Assembly (NCBI GenBank): GCA_027924585.1
Contig: BSBM01000762.1
Coordinates: 9,954,501 to 10,018,500, forward strand
Direction: 5' to 3'
Length of the DNA: 64,000 bases
DNA from: Larix kaempferi
Lineage: Eukaryota > Streptophyta > Pinopsida > Pinales > Pinaceae
The position numbers were made by a program, and so were the translations under genes. The notes under the pieces are model-generated. The model saw only the letters and a list, made by a program, of their open reading frames with translations. It did not search any database and was not told the DNA's origin. Below, one piece after another: positions 42,574-54,568 of the stretch; positions within the stretch are counted from its first letter, which is position 1, and each line of letters opens with the position of its first letter.

Positions 42574-44841
42574 AATACCCCTACCCTGCCATAGTAATTG
42601 TTGGCATCAATGTAAATATTGTTCTTGCGTAATGTATGTTGATCCTAGTGTGGAGATCAAGGCCAAGGACCCAATAGTGGATCCTTAAGATTTGCTTTCA
42701 TAGGCAAGTATTTGATATTGAAACTATGCATGTGTTATTAAGCCATGAAATTTTGTAATGGATGTAAATGTTTAATATTGCAATGAAATACCTGAAACTG
42801 GCTAAGTGAGGAAGCTAATGTGAAGGGGGCGAAGGTATCCACTAGGGAGAGGATAGGTGGTTGTGGGATGGTGACTCATGCTGCCACTTGGGAAATCGTA
42901 ACCAATTTGATTCCCTGTACAGGTACAGATTCGGTTACAAGATGTCGAGAAGGAAATCTTGCAGAGGATATCTGCATGAGATAAAAATAACGCTGGGATA
43001 TGAGTTGGGGGTTATGACATTGTGTTCCTCGTTCCTTCATTTTGGGGGGTTCTCTTTTGGATTTTCTTCACACCTTGGGGAAGGTATGGTTTTTCAAGAA
43101 GGTAAATCCTTAGTAGAGAGCGAGCCATGAGGTAGAGGAAGGAGAAGAGATATCCCCAGTGAGCTGAAGTAGTGAAGCCGAATGCCAGAGGAATCCGATG
43201 CATATGCGTTATATTTGAGTAGATCCCTGGAGGCGAGTTAGAAGGAAGACTATAGGGCGTGGATATATTGAAGAAGCTGTGTGAATCCCAGAATACGTGA
43301 AGCAGAGAGTGAGTTATGGGACAGAGCTTAGTCCGCAACCCTGGAATGAACTGGTATGTTTAGCAGACGTAGAAGTTAGTATTTAAGGTTGGAAGGCTTG
43401 ATAAATGCGATGAAGACTATGATCTCATATAACTAGTAGTTGGACCTTCTTATGCCTACCCTAAATAGCGCTAGAAGGGAAGGGGCCTTGAGGGATTGTG
43501 TAGGATAGAAGAGGGCCTTCCTTATTTTGGGTGAGGTGAATAACATGGGTGCCATAGCTGCTGAGTGATTGAGATGTCTGTATCTCTGTGGTTGAGCTCA
43601 CTGGAATAACAATATCCTCCTTGTTATCCTGTGTGCTTGATAAAACTAGTTGTAGGTTCTCTTAGCATGAGATTGCTTGATAAACCCAACTATAGGGTGG
43701 CTTAGAATGAGTATGTTTTTGGAAGTGCTTGAAAAACCTATCTATAGGTTTTCTTAGCATTGAAGTGGATATTGAATTTTAGATAGCCTACCTATCCCTC
43801 CTTAGTGAATACATAGCCCATCTTGGGGGTGGTCTCTCAGCTGAAAGAGTATGGGATAGAAATAGACCTAAGGTTGGGTGGAACGTCGCTTTCACTTTGC
43901 CAGTTGCTCGGGAAACTTCAAGATACAAAGATACTTATTATGTGGAATGAATGATGTCATTTCATGTATTAGTATTATTCTATGTTGCTTAAACTGTGGA
44001 ATGAATGTTACTTGAATAGGAATGATAGTTAGACCATGTGTAAGCCTGAGTGGAAGGCTGAGTATAGGTTGAATACTTCATTGAGTGCATGATGTTAATG
44101 CTTTTCTAATTTAAATGTGTTAGATGTATGGTTAGACTTAGTTTCATTTATTATATGTATTTTTTTATGAGGTATTAACCCTTGTAAATGGACTACTTAA
44201 GCCTACATAATCATGGAGTGGTTATGGGGCCTACGTCATGCTTAGCCCGCTTTGTGAGTAAGAGGAAAGATGGGTTATGGAAAGAGATAGGTATCGATAT
44301 GTTAAAGGTTTGAAGATACATTAGAATATTTATGGTCAAAACTTCATAGAATGAAATGAGGATGTTAGATACCTCAACTGGGAAGGGAGTTGTACCATTG
44401 TATAGATATCTCTAGGATTTTTCCAACGGTACCAACCTTGCCTTATCTGGACCAAGGATGAGGAAGTTATGCCTCTCAGAAGTTTTCCTTGGAAAGTTAC
44501 AAGAACAGAGGAGTTCAAATTCCTCAATTTTGACTTCTGCAATGCGGATTGCAGATTACGGAAGGAGAAGTTTTTTCGAAAGTTCAGAGTTAGACTTCCA
44601 CAATTCCACTTCCACAATGCAGATTGTGTATTGCGAAAATTCACAATTGTTGGTTGCGGATTATGGAAGGACACAATGCGGATTGTGGAAAGACGCCATG
44701 TAGCTCGCGGATTGCAATGGTGGATTGCGGATCCGAGTTCAATGTGGCTATGTGTAGTTTTAGAAGTAAAAGAAGAAATAAAAGTAACATTGGATCTTTG
44801 GTGACCTCGGAATGCCACAAGGGAGGTTCGGGGACGTTACA
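42571..44841 (+). repeat. 3' LTR of element B
   Basis: 2,271 bp, TGTAATACCCC to GGGGACGTTACA. The three ~60-bp repeats (43,630-43,765) and the inverted-word region (44,490-44,730) seen in the 5' LTR are both present. Confidence 0.88.
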
Positions 44842-45034
44842 ACAAATCACAAAGGACAACTTTTAATCTTAGTGTACATATACTTAAATAATAGACTTTC
44901 AAACAACATTTTTTTAAATTGACAATTAATATAAATTAAAGAAACTGTGTACATACCTGCGTACATATTTTTATTGTTCATTATAATCATGGCTTAGATG
45001 TAATTGACACCATTGGATAACCTCTATAAATAAA

Positions 45035-46647
45035 TGAAATCACGCGAAAGAATGGTTCATTTTCCATCTTCGAAGTGCTCCTTTTACACATGATCCTACA
45101 CCATCATGTTCACCTTTTCCATGTCCAGTTTCAAAGAAATTCCAACAATGTTTAATGTTCGATGCTTTGTGAAGTTGACATAACAAAAAAAATGATCATG
45201 AAGATTTAAATTATCCCACACATCCATCTGTACATATACAATGTTCATTGAATTTAGCTTCACGTCCTTTTGATGATTCATAGAAAATATTTTCAATACA
45301 ATGCTGAATAAAATGTTTATCATGTGTGTGATCATCACTGATATAAAAATGATATTCTTTAATCAAATCTCAATTTTCACATGTGCTTTCAATGGCATCA
45401 ACATCGTGTTGAGAATGTCTATATAGAACATGGACAATATTGAAACTTGGTCAGAATGATAGTAAATCACTTTGTATCTCTTTTTGTGCAACAAATGTGT
45501 AGCTTTCTGCAAAATCAACAACAGACAAAATTGTTCCTGGTGGAAAAATTTCATGAGACTGTTTGAATTGAAGGTCTTGCCATCGTTCTCTATGTGAATG
45601 CCTGGTGTATTTATAAATTTCACTTTAAAATTTCTTCAAAAAATCTGTCACACATATTTTATCTTCTTGCAGATCAATTTTTTTGGAATGTGCATCACTA
45701 GAACTTGTAGCATAATTGATGTATTCATATCTTCTCCAATCAATGGTTACATTTGACAACAACTGATCATTATCAATAGGATATTTATTGTGGAATAAAA
45801 CTAGATTTCCACAATGATGACAATGTTTTCCATTGACACATTTCTTATTGTAAAATAGTTCATCGTGATTTCTTTCACATAGAATTTGAGATATGAATTC
45901 ACGTATTGTGGGCAGAGGTGGTGAATTTGTCCAAAACATTTTACCAAATTCAAGAAAAGTGTTGTAATATAATTCAAATTGCACATTATAAAGACAACAG
46001 CATGTGTCACATATAGTAATAGGTCTAACATACCATGGTTTTTGTTGTGCAAATCTTGTGATTGACATATTAATTCCACGATGATCCTCCTTGAATTTAT
46101 TGAATGCGCTTGTCCTTCTATTGAATATGGTTTGAGAATATCATCATAAATTTCATAGCACGATATTGTGCAATATGTGTGGCTATTTTTACTCCATATT
46201 TGTCGCAATCAATTTCTTCTAACATTTCATCATCAATGGTGAAAGCACCTATACATTAAGTTAAATTTAATTAAACATATATCCAAAAATACAATTCATT
46301 ATAAAAAAATGAATTTTAAAAATACATGATATATACATACCAGGTCCAATTTATTGTTCTTGAACTTGATATTCAATATTGTCTTCATCAACATTAGCAT
46401 GTAAATCCCTATTTACATCTTCAACAATGGTATCTTTAGCTTCAATTTGTTCTTCTTGTACTCTATTTTCAATATCTATTTCATCAACATTACAATGTAA
46501 ATCTGTATTTATATATTCAATAATTGTCTCTTATGTTTGTGCAACCCTTGCTTTTTTGGCATGATATCTAAGTCTTTCTCTTTCCCTATGAGCATCATCA
46601 TCACGCTTACGCTCACTTTTTCTTTATCGGTTTCTCTTACTGCCCAT
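45035..46647 (-). pseudogene. Decayed two-exon transposase-like gene
   Basis: Exon 1 (46,647-46,341) starts MGSKRNR and encodes a basic Arg/Lys/Asp segment, then two copies of an acidic repeat (DLHCNVDEIDIENRVQEEQ and DLHANVDEDNIEYQVQEQ). A 92-bp intron (46,340-46,249) begins GTATGT and ends TATAG; joining keeps frame. Exon 2 has a Cys-rich part (CDTCCCLYN, CERNHDE, CHHCGNL), then SVVDFAES, a DDHTHD segment, CTDGC and FFETGHGKGEHDG. The Asp, Asp and Glu in the last blocks could form a DDE-type site. It resembles an uncharacterised repeated protein family I have seen in non-flowering plants; I cannot name it. Stops and frameshifts are frequent (for example TAA at codon 8). Confidence 0.55.
46249..46340 (-). 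other. Intron of the transposase-like pseudogene
   Basis: Minus-strand GTATGTATAT at the donor and TGTATAG at the acceptor, AT-rich, 92 bp. The flanking codons join as Gly (G|GT). Confidence 0.55.
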
Positions 46648-46794
46648 GATTGTTTAATATGTAGAGGTTAAATTAAAGAATCATCATTTTATAGTAAAAA
46701 AATAAAAATTTAAGATTTAAAACAGTTACTAAATTTGTTTTTTTTAACTCTTTCAACCATTTATAAAAACATAAACTGAAATTTACTTCACCTT
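46648..46794. other. AT-rich flank without visible features
   Basis: No coding or structural signal seen between the transposase-like gene start and the tandem repeat; it may include its promoter, but no clear TATA box is visible. Confidence 0.4.
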
Positions 46795-47145
46795 ATAAAA
46801 ATCTTGTAAGAGTCTTTTGAAGAAAAAATCCTTCGAAATAAATTTTCTTTGAAAAATCCCCTTGAAAAAAAAAGAAATCTCCTTGGAAAGAAATAAAAAA
46901 CTCCTTAGAAAGAAATCTCCTTTGAAGAAAAACTCTTCAGAAATAAATAAGAACTCATTGACAATAAATCTCTTTTGAAAAACACCCTTGGAAAGAAATA
47001 TCCTTTGAAGAATAACTCTTTGGAAAGAAATAAGAATTGCTTGGCAATAAATCTCCTTTGAAAAAAAACCCTTCGAAAGAAACATCCTCTGAAAAAACCC
47101 CTTGGAAAGAAATCTCCTTTGAAAAAACCCCTTCAAAAATATTTT
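46795..47145. repeat. Degenerate tandem repeat, ~28-bp basis
   Basis: Variants of CTTGGAAAGAAATCTCCTTT and GAAAAAACCC recur about twelve times with length changes. A Phe/Lys-rich frame on the minus strand (46,783-47,151) arises from it and is not a gene. Confidence 0.75.
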
Positions 47146-47149
47146 ATTC

Positions 47150-48120
47150 ATACCTCTACGAAAAAAAGGATGCGAAATAATGACTCTTTTAGTTTTATTT
47201 ATACAATTTTAAATAATTTAATTTCTTCTTTTTTTCCGGTCGAGGAATTTTTTTGCATTTTGTTGTCCGGTCGAACAATCGTTGTTAATTTTAATGGTTT
47301 GCTAACGGAAAATAATTATTCGGCCGAATATTGTCTGAGCATTGTTTTCAGGCTTCTCTATTTTTGGAGGGAAAACCATCTTTTATAGTGCGAATCAACT
47401 ATCGGACTTGAGACCATTAGTTTAGTCATTGAATCTACTCTCTATTGGTATATATTTTGTTTTGTTTAGGTGGGATCTGATAAATGTAATTATTTTTTTT
47501 GTTAACATGTGTCCAGTTTGGTTTCATCACTTTCAAAATGAGGTGAAATGAAAAATCCATTACTTTAAAAACACACCATAAAAAATGTGAAAAAAATATG
47601 GTGTAGTTAATTGGAATGTCTACTTCAAAAGGGTATTCTTAAATGTTTTAGTTTTAGTGTAAATTGAGAAAAATGTCTCGTCAAACAAAACATGTTGAAA
47701 ATCAACAAACTTTCCCCATTGATCGAATTCAAAATAATAAAATAATTTGTATATAGATCTATTGGTTACAAACTTATAGTCATGTAGTAGTACATTTTGT
47801 GTATATTGTTGTAACATATTTTGTTGTTATAAAACACAAATTTAACAATGATTTCATCCTCCCCAAAAAACATGACTATTTTTTAGTCCCTTCATTTTAT
47901 AAGAACATACTGTCAAACATTTTCCAAATTGGCATATCAACTGTCAATAAAAAAAATTGAAAAAGTAATGAATAGAAAGCTAACATAATTCTCTAAATGT
48001 TTTCTTTTTACTGAAAAATGAAATTCTAAACAAAAATATCACTTTTGTTCTCCCAAAGTTGAAAAACATGAAAAAATCAGATTTATTTTCTCATAAGATC
48101 CCCAAAAATAGACACCCATC
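47150..48120. other. AT-rich region without recognised features
   Basis: No coding frame, LTR ends or repeats identified. Two short CCGGTCGA words (near 47,236 and 47,268) are the only local repetition noted. Confidence 0.4.
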
Positions 48121-48124
48121 TTCA

Positions 48125-48985
48125 TGGATTCACCTCTCTACTCGAATATGTGCTTTCCAATCATCATAAAAATTGATCATTGCAAATGTTGGTTTTCTAG
48201 AAGGAGCATCAACTACAATGTTCATCTTACCCTTCGTGTATTCAATGTCAAATTCAAATGCTTGGACCTTGCTTACCCACTTTTGTTTCCTATCATTAAG
48301 GTCCATTTGGGTCAGGAAGTGTATCATATTGTTATGATCAGTCTTGATGATGAACTTACCACCTTCCAAATATTGCATGAACTTGACTAGGGCATGCATG
48401 AAGGCTAGCATCTCCTTATCATAGACTGAATATAGTCTCTCATGGGGCTGCAAATTTCTACTTTCAAAGACTAAGGGATGCTTTTTTTGCATCAAGACTG
48501 CTCCAATTCCATTCCCTAAAGCATCACACTCAAGAAAAAAAGGTTGAGAAAAATATGGAAGTGCAAGAACAAGGCAACTGCTCATTACCTCCTTCATCTT
48601 ATTGAATGCTTTCTCAACTTCTTCTGACCAATTGAAAGCTCATTTCTTAGTAAGGTATGTCAAAGGAGATGTTAACTTTGAAAAACCTTTGAAAAACTTC
48701 TAGTAGTAAGTGCATAATCCAATAAATCCTCTCAATTCAATGATATTTTTAGGACTTGGCCAATCCACAATAGTTTGTATCTTCTCCATGTGAATATTAT
48801 CTCCTTCTTTCCGAATCACATGACCAAGATACAAAATCTCAGTCATCCCAAACTCGCACTTGGATAGTTTTACATAGAAATATTGATCTGCCAAGGTTGT
48901 TGGTACAATATCCAAATGGTGCAAATGCTCCTCCCAAGTTATACTATAAATTAAAATATCATAAAAACAAGTACAAACTTACGGA
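48125..48985 (-). pseudogene. Orphan Ty3/gypsy RT-RNase H fragment (element G)
   Basis: The RT end (48,700-48,924) has KLSKCEFGMTEILYLGHVI and a broken catalytic box: FVLVF then YDILIYS in another frame near 48,950. The RNase H (48,130-48,597) is well kept, with FLECDALGNGIGAVLMQ, YDKEMLAF, IKTDHNN and VVDAPSR giving all four acids. The style is chromovirus-like. It ends at 48,986, where the LTR of element D begins, and has no integrase on its other side, so it is a fragment probably split by element D. Confidence 0.82.
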
Positions 48986-50468
48986 GTGTTGGGTGTATTT
49001 ATTGTCTTAAGGAATCACCAAATATTTCATTATCGAGTAGGGTAGGTAATCTTAGAATTGTGGCACAGTATATGTTGAGGTAGAATGGTACCTAAGACTT
49101 TGGCTCGACCGACCTTAGAAATGTTTAATAATGAAAAGATTGAACGATCTTTCAAAATGAAAAACTGAGTCAAACTTCAAAAATACAACTACTAAATCGA
49201 TTAAACCTAACTAAACCAATAGATCGAAATAGTATCAATCTATACTACTCTACCCTATGAACAATAGATGAGAAGATAAAACAACAAATACTATTCTAGG
49301 AAACAAGACTTGATCAAAATCAAAACTATTCTTATGAAATTGGTAACTACTGATCAACTATTCAGACTCTAATCTAGGAATTAGAAAGGAACAACTATGA
49401 ATGAGTTTGGAAATCTATCTATGAAATTATTCAATTGACACTTAACTATGGAAACAAGAAACTATACCATCTTAAAGCAAAATTACAAACTACTTAATGA
49501 ATTCAATAGTTAAACTATTCATGCATTCAACTAATACTCAAGACTAAACTAAACTACCTAATTCCATTCTCCTTGAGTATTCTGAGGAAATGTATCAAAT
49601 GTAATAGGAATGGAAGAAAATGTATCAAAATGACTTTCAAATGTGACAAGGAAACAAAACGGAAGCAAATGTAGTTTAACTTCTACGAAGAGATGAAAAC
49701 TAAAGAGTGACCAATTACAACTAACTTTAAACATTGTAATCTATTCTTTATCCATGAGCAAATGACTTGGAAATACGTTTAATCTAGAAGCAAGTAGAAA
49801 ACTTAGTAAATATATTTACTTGAAAATGAATTTGATCTATAAGCAAGTAGAAAACTTGATAAAGATATTTTATTTCTGAATCGGATTCTATCTTATGAAC
49901 ATCTTCATTAACTATGTGAATGAGGAAAACAAATCCTATGCTTGAACTAAGAAAACATAAAAACTAGTAACTTTGGAGAATGAAATTACTTAATAAAAAC
50001 TAAACTAAGAATGAAATTGATAAGTTCTATAACCGTAAACTATTAAGAAATCAGGCATAAGAGAAACACAATTTGAAAATCAAACTAAAGCAAAGTTAAG
50101 GAAATGAAATGAAAACTAAGAATGGATATGAAACTAAATTGAAACTTTATGTGGTTCAGAACAAGGTCCTAATTACATGTATAAATGCTGATCAATAACA
50201 AGAAATATTACAATTCAAAAATCTAAGAAATTAGACTCTAAACAAGCATAAAAGATAGTCTGAATGACAGTCCGAATGGCAGTCCGGATGACCGAAAATA
50301 ATATAAAATAGGAAAATAAGCAGACTAAATGATCTTAACGCTAGCTGGTAAATGCATATGAACCTACAGTGCATTAAAAAATAGTAAATAGACTGTTAAA
50401 AGATGAAATAACAAGAAGCAACTTACACTAATCACTATCTAAGGAAATAAACTATTTTATTGCATTAT

Positions 50469-50473
50469 AAAAC
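50469..50473. repeat. Target-site duplication of element E, left copy
   Basis: AAAAC before the 5' LTR, repeated at 54,045-54,049 after the 3' LTR. Confidence 0.85.
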
Positions 50474-51244
50474 TATTAGGATATTCCTATACTCCATCCT
50501 AGTCCTACTAACTTTCCATTCATGCATGCAAAATTAGGGTTTGCATGCATTTTGTATGCATTCCAAGTCATCAGTCCCAGCACCTAGTCCTCAGCAAACT
50601 AGCCCCCAGAGCTTTGTTCATATCATTTCTATCCCTCCCAGTGACTAATGCGCCCTCCTTTGCTCCACTGCATGACAAGGGTGCCTTCTTCACCTACCAG
50701 TCCAGTTATATTCCGTTATATTGAGTTATCTTTAGTTATTTCCTGGATTTAAGGATTAAATGACTATTTACTGAGTTTATCACTGTTGGAACTCCAGTGA
50801 GACTAGATTGACCATTCTGACTCCAGTTAACTCCTATGGTGCCCTCCACTGAGCCTCATTCACTATATTAGTGCTTCCATGTGCCAGTTACACCAACACA
50901 TTCAGTTAGACTCAGTTTGACTCCCAGTTGACCATTACTTGTGCATTGATGACTTCACTAATGAGAAGGTGGACTCCTAGTTAGGTATTGATGACTCTCC
51001 ATTGATTATGGATCTGTGCATGAAGGCCAATTCGAATTCCTCGTAGTGAATTCGAATCCTCATACTCAGCATTGTATTTTTACCTGTTTATTATTCAGTT
51101 TAATGTAACATGTGTAATTATTCTACCTCAATCAAAGTTTCTTTGGATCTAAGTTATATTGCTTGTCTCTTCTTCTATTATTCCTAAATTCTTTCATTGT
51201 GAGGTTTACATCATCTCTTTGGATCTTATGTGGGAAATTTCACA
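50474..51244 (+). repeat. 5' LTR of element E
   Basis: Begins TATTAGGATATTCC (TG changed to TA) and ends AAATTTCACA. Shares CATCCTAGTCCTACTA and GAATTCGAATCCTCATAC with the 3' LTR. Confidence 0.9.
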
Positions 51245-51257
51245 TGGTATCAGAGCC
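51245..51257 (+). promoter_or_regulatory. Primer binding site of element E
   Basis: TGGTATCAGAGCC directly follows the LTR; initiator-Met tRNA type. Confidence 0.9.
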
Positions 51258-51378
51258 TGAGAGTATATTCTACCTCCATTCTTGAGAGTTTTTGTAGGTA
51301 TTTTGAAGTTCCAGCAGTTGCAGCAGTAGATTCAGCAGCTTTCTATTTGCACTTGTTCAAGCAGTCAAGATTAGCAAT

Positions 51379-52131
51379 TTGGATGCTCCTTCTTCTATAC
51401 TTCTCACTCCTTTCAATTATTTCGAATGGAAGAGGAATATGATAGTACTCTTGCAGTCAAGAGGGTTTACTAGAATAGTTGAGGAAAAAGATGCCAAACC
51501 ACATCAAGCTGAAAAGAGAATCAAGCACCTAAACAAAATGGATGAAGCCTTTCGATGCGTATGCCTTCATATATCTGATGATCTATTGTTTCATACTGAT
51601 GGATTGAAGTCTCCAAATCAGTTATGGATAAAATTGAAGAGTCTTTTTGGCAAACAAGACGAACTAAGAGGCTACATTCTTGAGAATGAATTGGTTGCCC
51701 TTCAACCTAGCAATTTCGAGAGCATCCAAGAATTATTCTCCAAATTTCAGAATTTGGTTTTGCATTGCAACCAATGTGGCATCACTAAAAGTGATGAGCA
51801 ATTGATACTCTCTATATTGAGCAAAATTGGATCTCAATTTTCTTTCTTTGTATCTACCTTTCATTTTGTTCAAATGTCCATCCATGGATGGAAGTTTCCC
51901 AATTTAAATGACTTTATTGAAGCTCTCATTCAAGAAGAGAACAAACTGTTTCAAATGGGTGCCATCACAACCTCCAGAGATCTAGCTCTTTTAGCTAGTG
52001 AATCAAGTGGAGCGAATGCAAAAGGGGGACAAAAAGGCAAACGAAAGAAACCTTCAAGATCCAAGAATGACAAACAAAAGAGACCTAATTGTACCTACTG
52101 CGAGGAAACCATCTTGAGCATGCATGAATGA
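51379..52131 (+). CDS. Copia Gag of element E
   Basis: A 250-residue open frame starting MDAPSSILLTPFNYFEWKRN, the typical copia Gag start (UBN2-like: FNYFEWKRNMIVLLQSRGF), followed by LWIKLKSLFGKQDE and a Lys/Arg-rich run (KGKRKKPSRSKNDKQKR). The zinc knuckle begins as CTYC, but the frame then shifts; the rest of the knuckle (GNHLEHA then a stop where Cys belongs) is in the frame of the next ORF. The two frames overlap by four bases (ATGA at 52,128-52,131). Gag builds the particle; loss of the knuckle would impair RNA binding. Confidence 0.82.
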   Translation: MDAPSSILLTPFNYFEWKRNMIVLLQSRGFTRIVEEKDAKPHQAEKRIKHLNKMDEAFRCVCLHISDDLLFHTDGLKSPNQLWIKLKSLFGKQDELRGYILENELVALQPSNFESIQELFSKFQNLVLHCNQCGITKSDEQLILSILSKIGSQFSFFVSTFHFVQMSIHGWKFPNLNDFIEALIQEENKLFQMGAITTSRDLALLASESSGANAKGGQKGKRKKPSRSKNDKQKRPNCTYCEETILSMHE

Positions 52132-53081
52132 ACAAGAATATTGATCTTCTAACCAAGCTTCTTGAACAAAACCAAATTGTTGTTCCAAAAGAAGCAAATA
52201 TGACTGATTCTAGAAGTGGATCTAATGATTGCCATGGATTGATGGCTGGTTTTTCAAAGACAAAATCCCTCCTCATAGATTCTGGAGCCTCCAACCACAT
52301 GATTGCACAAGAAGAATCCTTCTCCTCTTTGGATCTCCAAGATGGGCCTACCATTCACATGGGAGACAACTCTCATATTTCTGCCAAAGGTTTGGGTACA
52401 GTTCATATGGAGCATGGTAAGTTAAAAAATGTCTTATTTGTTCCTTCTCTTACAGCTAATTTGTTGTCAGTATCTCAATTGACTCATACAGGATCTCCAA
52501 AACAAGTAATTTTTGGTCCAAACACAGTAGAAATTACATAAATCTCCACTGGAAAGGTTATAGCAAATGGGATTTCTAATCATGCCTCAAAGGCATATGA
52601 GTTCTCACACTTCATGCCTTTCTCTCCAACTACTCCTTCAGATTCTGATGAAGATCACAGTGACTCCTCTTCTAGTGAAGAAGAAGACCGAGATTTTGAT
52701 GTTGAGATCATGGTTCAAAAGGATTCAGAACCAACACCTATTCTCAGTCTAGATTCAAGAGAGATATGTTCTCACACAGTCCTTGCTACTTATGAGAACA
52801 CAGTTGATGATTTAATTGCTTACAAAACTACTAGACTTCAGCATCATGCCAACCTTGCATTATGCCATCCACCTCCCCATGAGAGATGCAGCATGATGAT
52901 GGGGTTCTCTCTTCCATCTTTTGGGAAGACTACTCATGTGCCATTCACTCCAGATACAAAAAAAGTTCCTGAAAGACTTGCTTCATCCTCCACACAGTGG
53001 GAGACCTTCCTACATGGAATCAACTTGCCAAGTCTTTTGCAAAATTTTTCACTGATGAAAGCTTCTTTCTTCTATGTATGA
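52128..53081 (+). pseudogene. Copia protease of element E with acidic C-terminal tail
   Basis: The protease is intact in sequence: LLIDSGASNHM active site, GDNSHISAKGLGTV, then ANLLSVSQLTH. A TAA stop at 52,539 interrupts, but the same frame goes on through ASKAYEFSHFMPFS, which normally leads to the pre-integrase region. Instead comes a new tail of about 150 residues with DSDEDHSDSSSSEEEDRDFD and no recognised domain, ending at 53,081. The tail either arose by deletion joining distant sequence or was captured. Confidence 0.72.
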
Positions 53082-53237
53082 TGGTTCTTTGAGTTATTTA
53101 CTGTTCTTTTGAGGGGGGGTATTTTTCCCATGAGGTTTTCCCCATTTTCTCAGTTTATGGACAGTTATGTATTTTATTATCATTTCATTTATTGTATGGG
53201 TGACCTTTGGTCCTAGTTACCAGGGCCCAGGATGGAT

Positions 53238-53248
53238 TAATGGGGAGG
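53238..53248 (+). promoter_or_regulatory. Polypurine tract of element E
   Basis: TAATGGGGAGG just before the 3' LTR start TGTTAGG. Confidence 0.75.
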
Positions 53249-54044
53249 TGTTAGGATATCCCTATACTCCATCCTAGTCCTACTAGCTTTCTAGTCATTT
53301 TCATTTTCAGTCATGCATGCAAAATTAGGGTTTGCATGCAATTAGGGTTTGCATGCATTCTAGGTCATTAGTCCCAGCACCTAGTCCTCAGCAAACTAGC
53401 CCCCGGAGCTTCTTTCAGATCATTTCTAGCCCTCCCAGTGACTAATGCGCCCTCCTTTTCTCCATTGCATGACAAGGGCGCCTTCTTCACCTACTAGTCT
53501 AGTTATATTCAGTTACATTGAGTTATCTTCAGTTATTTCCTTGATTTAAGGATTAACTGACTCTTTACTAAGTTTATCACTCTGTTGGACCTCCAATGAG
53601 AGTAGATCGACCATTCTGACTCCCGTTAACTCATATGGCACCCTCCACTGAGCCTCCTTCACTATATTAGTTCTTCCATGTTCTAGTTACACCAACCACA
53701 TTCAGTTAGACTCAGTTTGACTCCCGGTTGACCATTACTTGTGCATTGATGAATTCACTGATGAGAAGGTGGACTCCTAGTTAGGCATTGATGACTCTCC
53801 ACTGATTATGGATCTATGCATGATGGCCAATTCGAATTCCTCCTAGTGAATTCGAATCCTCATACTCAGCATTGTATATTTACCTATTTACTATTCAGTT
53901 TAATGTAACATGTGTAATTATTCTGCCTCAATCAAAGTTTCTTTGGATCTAAGTTCTATTCCTTGTCTCTTCTTCTATTATTCCTAAATTCTTTCATTGT
54001 GAGGTTTACATCATCTCTTTGGATCTTATGTGGGAAATTTCACA
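53249..54044 (+). repeat. 3' LTR of element E
   Basis: TGTTAGGATATCCC to AAATTTCACA, 796 bp. It is 25 bp longer than the 5' LTR because of extra copies of ATTTTCATTTTCAG and TTAGGGTTTGCATGC. Confidence 0.9.
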
Positions 54045-54559
54045 AAAACAAGGCTGAAATGTAAGTGAAACTAATCTTCAGCTACAGGAAAACAATCAAA
54101 ACTAATTCTAACTATAGACTGAACTTGAAACATTAACTAGTTAACTTTATCTAGTTGCAAATGAAAAGACTGAAAGCAAACTAAGAGAAACTATGCATGA
54201 CTGGTCTCTTTAACATCTGAAAATGTACATTAAATTAGAAAAAAAATGTAAATTACAGGAAACAAAGCAACATCTATAGGAAAACAAAGTTAAATGCATA
54301 TACTGAAAATAGAAACTATTTACTTGCAGAAAAGAAATGCAAAATATACACAAAAAATTTTGGTTGTTGAGGGGCCCTTCTCAGTAATCATGGATTGAAG
54401 CTAAATCAAATTATTCACCAACAGAACATCCACAGCTAGAAACCAGAAACTTCCATTAACTGAAAAAGATTACAAAGCGTTTTCTAACTCTACGTTTTTC
54501 TCCAACTACTACTAACTTCTATTAAATGCTATGATGTTGCGTTTCTCCACAAGAGATGT

Positions 54560-54568
54560 CTTTATATA
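54560..54568 (-). promoter_or_regulatory. TATA box in LTR of element D
   Basis: TATATAAAG on the minus strand, about 660 bases from the LTR start, a normal distance for a long U3. Confidence 0.5.

Larger units (their letters stand above)
35811..44841 (+). mobile_element. Element B: Ty3/gypsy chromovirus (Del/Tekay-like)
   Basis: LTRs at 35,811-37,636 (truncated) and 42,571-44,841 flank a gag-pol with a C-terminal chromodomain-like segment. Domain order is gag, protease, RT, RNase H, integrase, chromodomain. A degenerate initiator-Met primer site follows the 5' LTR, and an AAGGGGGAGGGAG purine tract precedes the 3' LTR. The LTRs differ at roughly one base in ten by eye, so it is old. The whole of gag-pol reads in one frame with only nonsense changes. 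The 5' LTR lacks its first 445 bases, so no target duplication can be tested on the left. Confidence 0.88.
50474..54044 (+). mobile_element. Element E: copia gag-protease-only element
   Basis: LTRs of 771 and 796 bp, an intact initiator-Met primer site, a purine tract and a 5-bp AAAAC duplication. The interior of about 2.0 kb encodes Gag and protease and then an acidic tail. There is no integrase, RT or RNase H and no room for them, so it is structurally non-autonomous. It lies inside the LTR of element D on the opposite strand. Confidence 0.9.

Noticed and set aside
46783-47151. Phe/Lys-rich 122-residue frame
   Set aside because: Translation of a degenerate minisatellite, with no homologue pattern.
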